A stretch of 64,000 nt of DNA from Stenocarpella maydis. Its lineage: Eukaryota > Ascomycota > Sordariomycetes > Diaporthales > Diaporthaceae. Location: NCBI GenBank assembly GCA_002270565.1, contig NQMI01000020.1, positions 186,001 through 250,000 on the forward strand, given 5' to 3'. This document shows, in pieces, positions 59,919 through 64,000 of the stretch. The notes below the pieces were generated by a model. That model saw only the letters and a program-made list of their open reading frames with translations. It was not told the DNA's origin and searched no databases. The position numbers and the translations under genes were made by a program. Position 1 is the stretch's first letter. Each line of letters opens with the position of its first letter.

Positions 59919-62529
59919 GCCTGTCGGAGATTGGGGATGCCAATCTCAGGGATGGGCAATGTGTCTCGGGGCAACCAAGAGCGGGCTTCCCTGCGCAATT
60001 AGCAGACAATGCGCTCTGCCAGCGACTGGGGCGGGTTTGGCAGTCGTGCCAGTCAGAGGGCCGAGTCTGAATCAGGACCGGGAATAGAACTGGAGCAGCG
60101 CGTCGGAGATTGAGAGAGGGGGGCTGCGACCAGCGACTAGGAACCAGGAACGCCGCGTAAACTAGGGCCGAGGGAGGAAAAGATAGATAGAGCAGAGACA
60201 AGCAAGGTCGGAGGGAGGGAGGGCCTTTCGTTCGCTTGGCGGTTTGACGGGCAAGGGAGGGAGGTTAATAACGCGGTGCAACCGAGCCGCTTGCTGGCCG
60301 ATAGATTTGCGACAATGCCCCAGAATGTCTTTTTCTTGTTCTGTCTGCGCCCTCTCTGTTGTCGTCTGGGTCTCGCCCGTCTGTCGCTAGATTCGCCTCC
60401 TCAACAGGCGTCGGGGCGTCTTGCGGATGTGCGCCGGCGGGTCGAGTGCAGGCACGCAGTACAGACCGTGCCAGCCCTGCCTATAGTTATGCTTATTGAG
60501 TGGGTCGGAGCGAAGAGAGCGAGGGTGGAAGGCGGCAGAATAGGCGAGAAGCAAGACGATGGGTCAGACGGTGGGCCGGGATGAGTAGTGTGTCGTGTGT
60601 GACGGTGGTGGTGACGGAATTGAGCACGAGTGAAGGTGATGCAGGTCGAATGCAGGTACCAAAAAAAAAGAAAGGGAAAGAAAACAATCAGACCAGAACT
60701 GACAGACAGACAGATAGACTGACTGACTGACTGACAACAGTGACAGGCTGGTGGACAGACAACCAAGGCCTGGCCTGGGTGGCCGTTCGTATTCTTGGAA
60801 ACAGGAAACGCATGCTACACTAGGCTGGCTGGTGGTAAAGGATGGCTGGGAATTTGTGGGCTCTGGACCTGGATGTTGACTTTGTTCGCTTTTGCTGCTG
60901 TCCGTCTCCCCTGCTCCCTTACTCCTTCAAGGTTTTGGGGCCGATCAACTGCCCTCCCAGCCCCCCCGCCCGGGACCCGACCGTGGTTAGTGCTGCAACA
61001 AGAAACAGCTCGCCAGCCTCCCGCCCTCGTGGGGAAGGGGCCTCCCCAGCCACGGCAGCAGCACATCATCCCTGCCATAGCACATGCGTTCCCACCCTCC
61101 TCTCCAACTCTTCCCCCCCCACGTGATTGGACGTGTCATGGCCCAGTTCCTGTGTGGCCGCACTCGTCTCCCAGCGACCATCATCCATCGTTCGTGATGG
61201 TTGTCTGCATGTGTGCTGCAGGTGGCTGGCAATTGATATGCATGCATGTGCATTGGCGAGAAAGATGCCAAACCAAAGCAAACAATGCATCTTTGTGATG
61301 TGGTCTTCGTTGGTGATGGCATCAGTTGCTGGTACGGGGAGGCACACCTACCCCCTCGGTCCGTAGCTTACGCGTCACCCGACCGCCACAGCACATGTGC
61401 CTCTTACACTACCCTCTCCCCGTCGTATGGGAATCTCAATTCATAGTCCCCCTCGTATTTGTGTTGTTAACGGGCCTTTCAAGGTTGAGGCTAATCATCC
61501 CGCCACCAAGCACCTGATGCTGCTTCTGTCTTTGTCGCCACCCCTCAGTGGCGGCAAAAATAACGCCTGCCCCAAGACTGAAATCAGGACAATCAGCTCC
61601 GAGCCGGGCTGACTCTCCACTCGATGAAAGCCAGGCCTGATATACAGAATATAAGCTACACATACTCTGGACCTTAACAATGAATATCACTCCCCTACCC
61701 ACGGTCCTCTCGTGCCATTATTGGTACGGAGTACCTAGGCAATCTGTATAGTACGGACGGACCAAGTTAGGTAAACCCTCAGGCACACACCACGTTTATT
61801 TGCAGGTTTATTTTAGGCCCGGCTAGGGGGGCCCAATGCGGCTGGATACGACCTGGCCTTGCCGGAAGAGGTAACAAAATAAAGAGTTTGGAGCCGACCT
61901 GGCCATCAATGCAGGTCAGGGGTCCAGCACCAGCTGCAGGGCAGTGCAGCGAGCTGTTTCTCCATGGTCGCGGTCTGACAACATGCAATGGGTGTTCATC
62001 GTAAGCAGTTGATATTGCAAGTGAGGCCAGTGGCAGTCCACATACCAACCCACCGACACCGAGAATGCGGTTCGTCTCAGACCACAGATAGCTACATGCT
62101 GCCCGTGATACACACGCACCCACCAACCAGTCCTCATGTGAAACCAAAACCGTTGTACGGTGACATCATTCCATCTAACGGCTTCTAGCAGGTCCCACTT
62201 CGGCACCACGCCGGTGGAGTCGCCGGCACGCGCGATGACCATGCAAGGGCCAAGCGAAGACTAGGTAGTTAGTCATTGTACACTTCCGATGATGGTGGTG
62301 GTGGTGGTGGTGATTATGAACAACCTCGTTACTAGAGCTCATCTCAGCTAACCACCAACGGGACAATGTCAGGACAAGACTCACGCCCGGATGCCAGTGC
62401 ATCCATAGAGCTCCCTCATCCGCCCCGGCATAACCGTCACCAACGCCGCCACCATGAGCCCCGAGTGCCAGATATCCCCCAAGCCCCCGGAATCCCGAGG
62501 GCGTCTCGCCCTGGTGACGCGCCTTACAC
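59919..62529. promoter_or_regulatory. long upstream region of the GH17 gene
   Basis: No gene supported. The first 400-700 bases probably contain the 5' leader and promoter, with purine/pyrimidine-biased tracts at 60170-60220, CAGA/GACT short repeats at about 60700-60735 and a GGT run at about 62293-62312. Confidence 0.45.
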
Positions 62530-64000
62530 GGTCGCACGTAGGGACTGCACCGGCGTTAGAAGCAACTCCTTTATTGAGGAGTCGGACTTCGCCCCTGGCA
62601 ATCTAGACATTCCCAACGGCGTGGGCAACTATGGCAGCTTCTGGGCACAGCACATGCCACTCGACGCTCCCAACTCGCTGTGGTACCGAACCGACTGCGT
62701 GAAGTACGCCGAGAGCTACACAGGATGCAGCCAGTGGTGCCCGTTGGGGGGGGGGGGCGTGCCAGGCCTGTATGGCTTAGACCTCGGCCTTGCTACCTAG
62801 GTAGCGTTATCAACACTGGGTATCAGAATGGCCCTTTCGACACTTTCGAATTCTTACTTGGCGGTGAGCTCCAGCCACCCCCCTGGAATCACTCGATGCC
62901 CGATAGCACATGGCCAACACACGCACCTTGTATTGGCTCAAACCAGTCGCGATGCCAGCTGACCCACGATCTGAACCACTTGCACCGATGTTTCTCTTGC
63001 CTACTGCCTCGCCGAGCCGTTTGAGGCGACGTGCATGATCAAGGCCTCGGTCCCCTGTTTGCTCACACTCCGTCTGTGTCTGGATCAAGACGCTCATGGC
63101 CATCATTGTCGTCCGTCGGCTACGTGGCCAGGTCTTGTGAATCCCGGTGATGCTATCGAGTCGTTCATCAGACATCCGGATGAAGCCACCGTTGGGCGTG
63201 TGACATTGGCCCAGCCCAGCATGGGGCTCGAGATTTTGCAGTTGGTGAGACGGTTGGAAAGCTGGCACTTCAATCCGGAGGCAGTCTATCTTGAATCGGT
63301 GCTTAGGCAGCCGAGGCCATGGAGGAAGACAGGCCGGTCTGGATTCCGCTCAGTTAGGCGATCGGACCTGCTGTAAAGTTATATCGTAGTGAGCGGCGTC
63401 TTCGGAGTCGCATTGTTTTATTCTACATCGCGCTTAAATCTTATAGGCGGATTTTAAGCAGCAAATGCATTTTGTTTTCTGAGTCTATAGATTCGATTAA
63501 CCCGTCGTTGACATACAGTATTCGGCCCGTCGGCGAGGACCACAAATCACCCCTGTCCACCAATGCTCCCGTGCTTGCGTCTATTATCATTGTCAACAGC
63601 CCCAAGTTGCTTCTAACTCTGGGGTGTTTTGCTTACAACAACGTGTTCACCCGCCTCGCAATGGCCCGTGAGTGGTTCTCGTACGCCAGGTCTGCGCAAC
63701 CGCTTCGCGTGACCGACCCTCACGGCGAGCATGTCTCGACATATCGTTTACAGATACAGTATGGATATAGTGACGCACTCTTGGTTCTCAGCACTGGGCT
63801 TCATTTGATGGTCTCCAACACATTTTACTTAACAATTGTTTACGGCGGTAAGAGCTTCGTTAGAGCGCCTTAGTGTTGACGATTCAGGAAGCTAAATTCT
63901 TGTGTTCCCTAGACTATTTTGAATCATTATAACTGGCTACAGATTTCAAGGTACAGGGTTTACCCGCGTATATCAACGGGGCGAAGCTCAAGTTGCAACT
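62530..64000 (+). pseudogene. decayed DUF6536-family membrane protein gene, runs off the window
   Basis: Several segments match the middle and C-terminal parts of DUF6536 fungal membrane proteins in the correct order but in different frames. They are: a Tyr/Trp/Cys segment at 62560-62745; a G12 run at 62746-62757 where the frame changes; AYCLAEPFEATC at about 63000; WIKTLMAIIVVRRLRGQ at about 63080-63130 in a shifted frame; LVNPGDAIESFIRHPDE back in the earlier frame; and, after stops near 63376, NSPKLLLTLGCFAYNNVFTR and SDALLVLSTGLHLMVSN. A plausible intron at 63848-63942 leads into further coding sequence at the window edge. The N-terminal DUF6536 domain with its helices is not found upstream. 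The product is probably non-functional. Confidence 0.55.

Noticed and set aside
1..64000. Secondary-metabolite biosynthetic cluster
   Set aside because: Two MFS transporters and oxygenases are present, but no polyketide synthase, peptide synthetase, terpene cyclase or P450 was seen.

Overview
The window looks like nuclear chromosomal DNA of a filamentous ascomycete (Pezizomycotina, most likely a Sordariomycetes relative). The reasons are short GT-AG introns of about 55-130 bp with CTAAC-like branch points, the gene families present (BYS1, Egh16-like, DUF1996, DUF6536, btgC-type GH17, fungal NACHT STAND proteins, a CarO-type opsin), an intron-bearing tRNA-Ser(CGA), and decayed AT-rich repeats with CAG-to-TAG type stops that resemble RIP. 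The species cannot be fixed from sequence alone. Intron-exon structures below were worked out by reading frame, splice sites and family conservation.

0-10 kb: the 3' end of a glycine-rich gene, an intact allantoate-permease-type MFS transporter, a frameshifted gamma-glutamylcyclotransferase-like relic, a large NACHT (NLR-like) gene interrupted by one in-frame TGA, and two small cysteine-containing genes arranged head to head.

10-23 kb: a housekeeping block for the endomembrane system, with a Lunapark (ER junction) gene and a GRIP-domain golgin (Imh1-like) transcribed divergently from a shared 0.9 kb region. A 4.7 kb G-rich, gene-poor stretch follows, containing a perfect 19-bp inverted repeat. 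Then comes a long homogentisate 1,2-dioxygenase paralogue.

23-38 kb: a carotenoid cleavage dioxygenase and a proton-pump-type opsin are divergently oriented 2.6 kb apart. This suggests a retinal-supply plus rhodopsin module. After it come a decayed repeat with an 18-bp minisatellite and an intact hydantoinase/dihydropyrimidinase.

38-60 kb: many secreted or cell-surface products (BYS1 protein, GH3 beta-xylosidase, Egh16-like protein, DUF1996 protein with a 12-nt microexon, membrane-anchored GH17 glucanase), a second MFS transporter, an intron-containing tRNA-Ser, and a decaying unrecognised gene.

60-64 kb: the long upstream region of the GH17 gene, then a decayed DUF6536-family gene running off the window. 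No secondary-metabolite backbone gene, CRISPR array or intact transposon was seen. The best leads are the dioxygenase-opsin pair, the divergent homogentisate dioxygenase paralogue, the NACHT null allele and the unusual exon structure of the DUF1996 gene.
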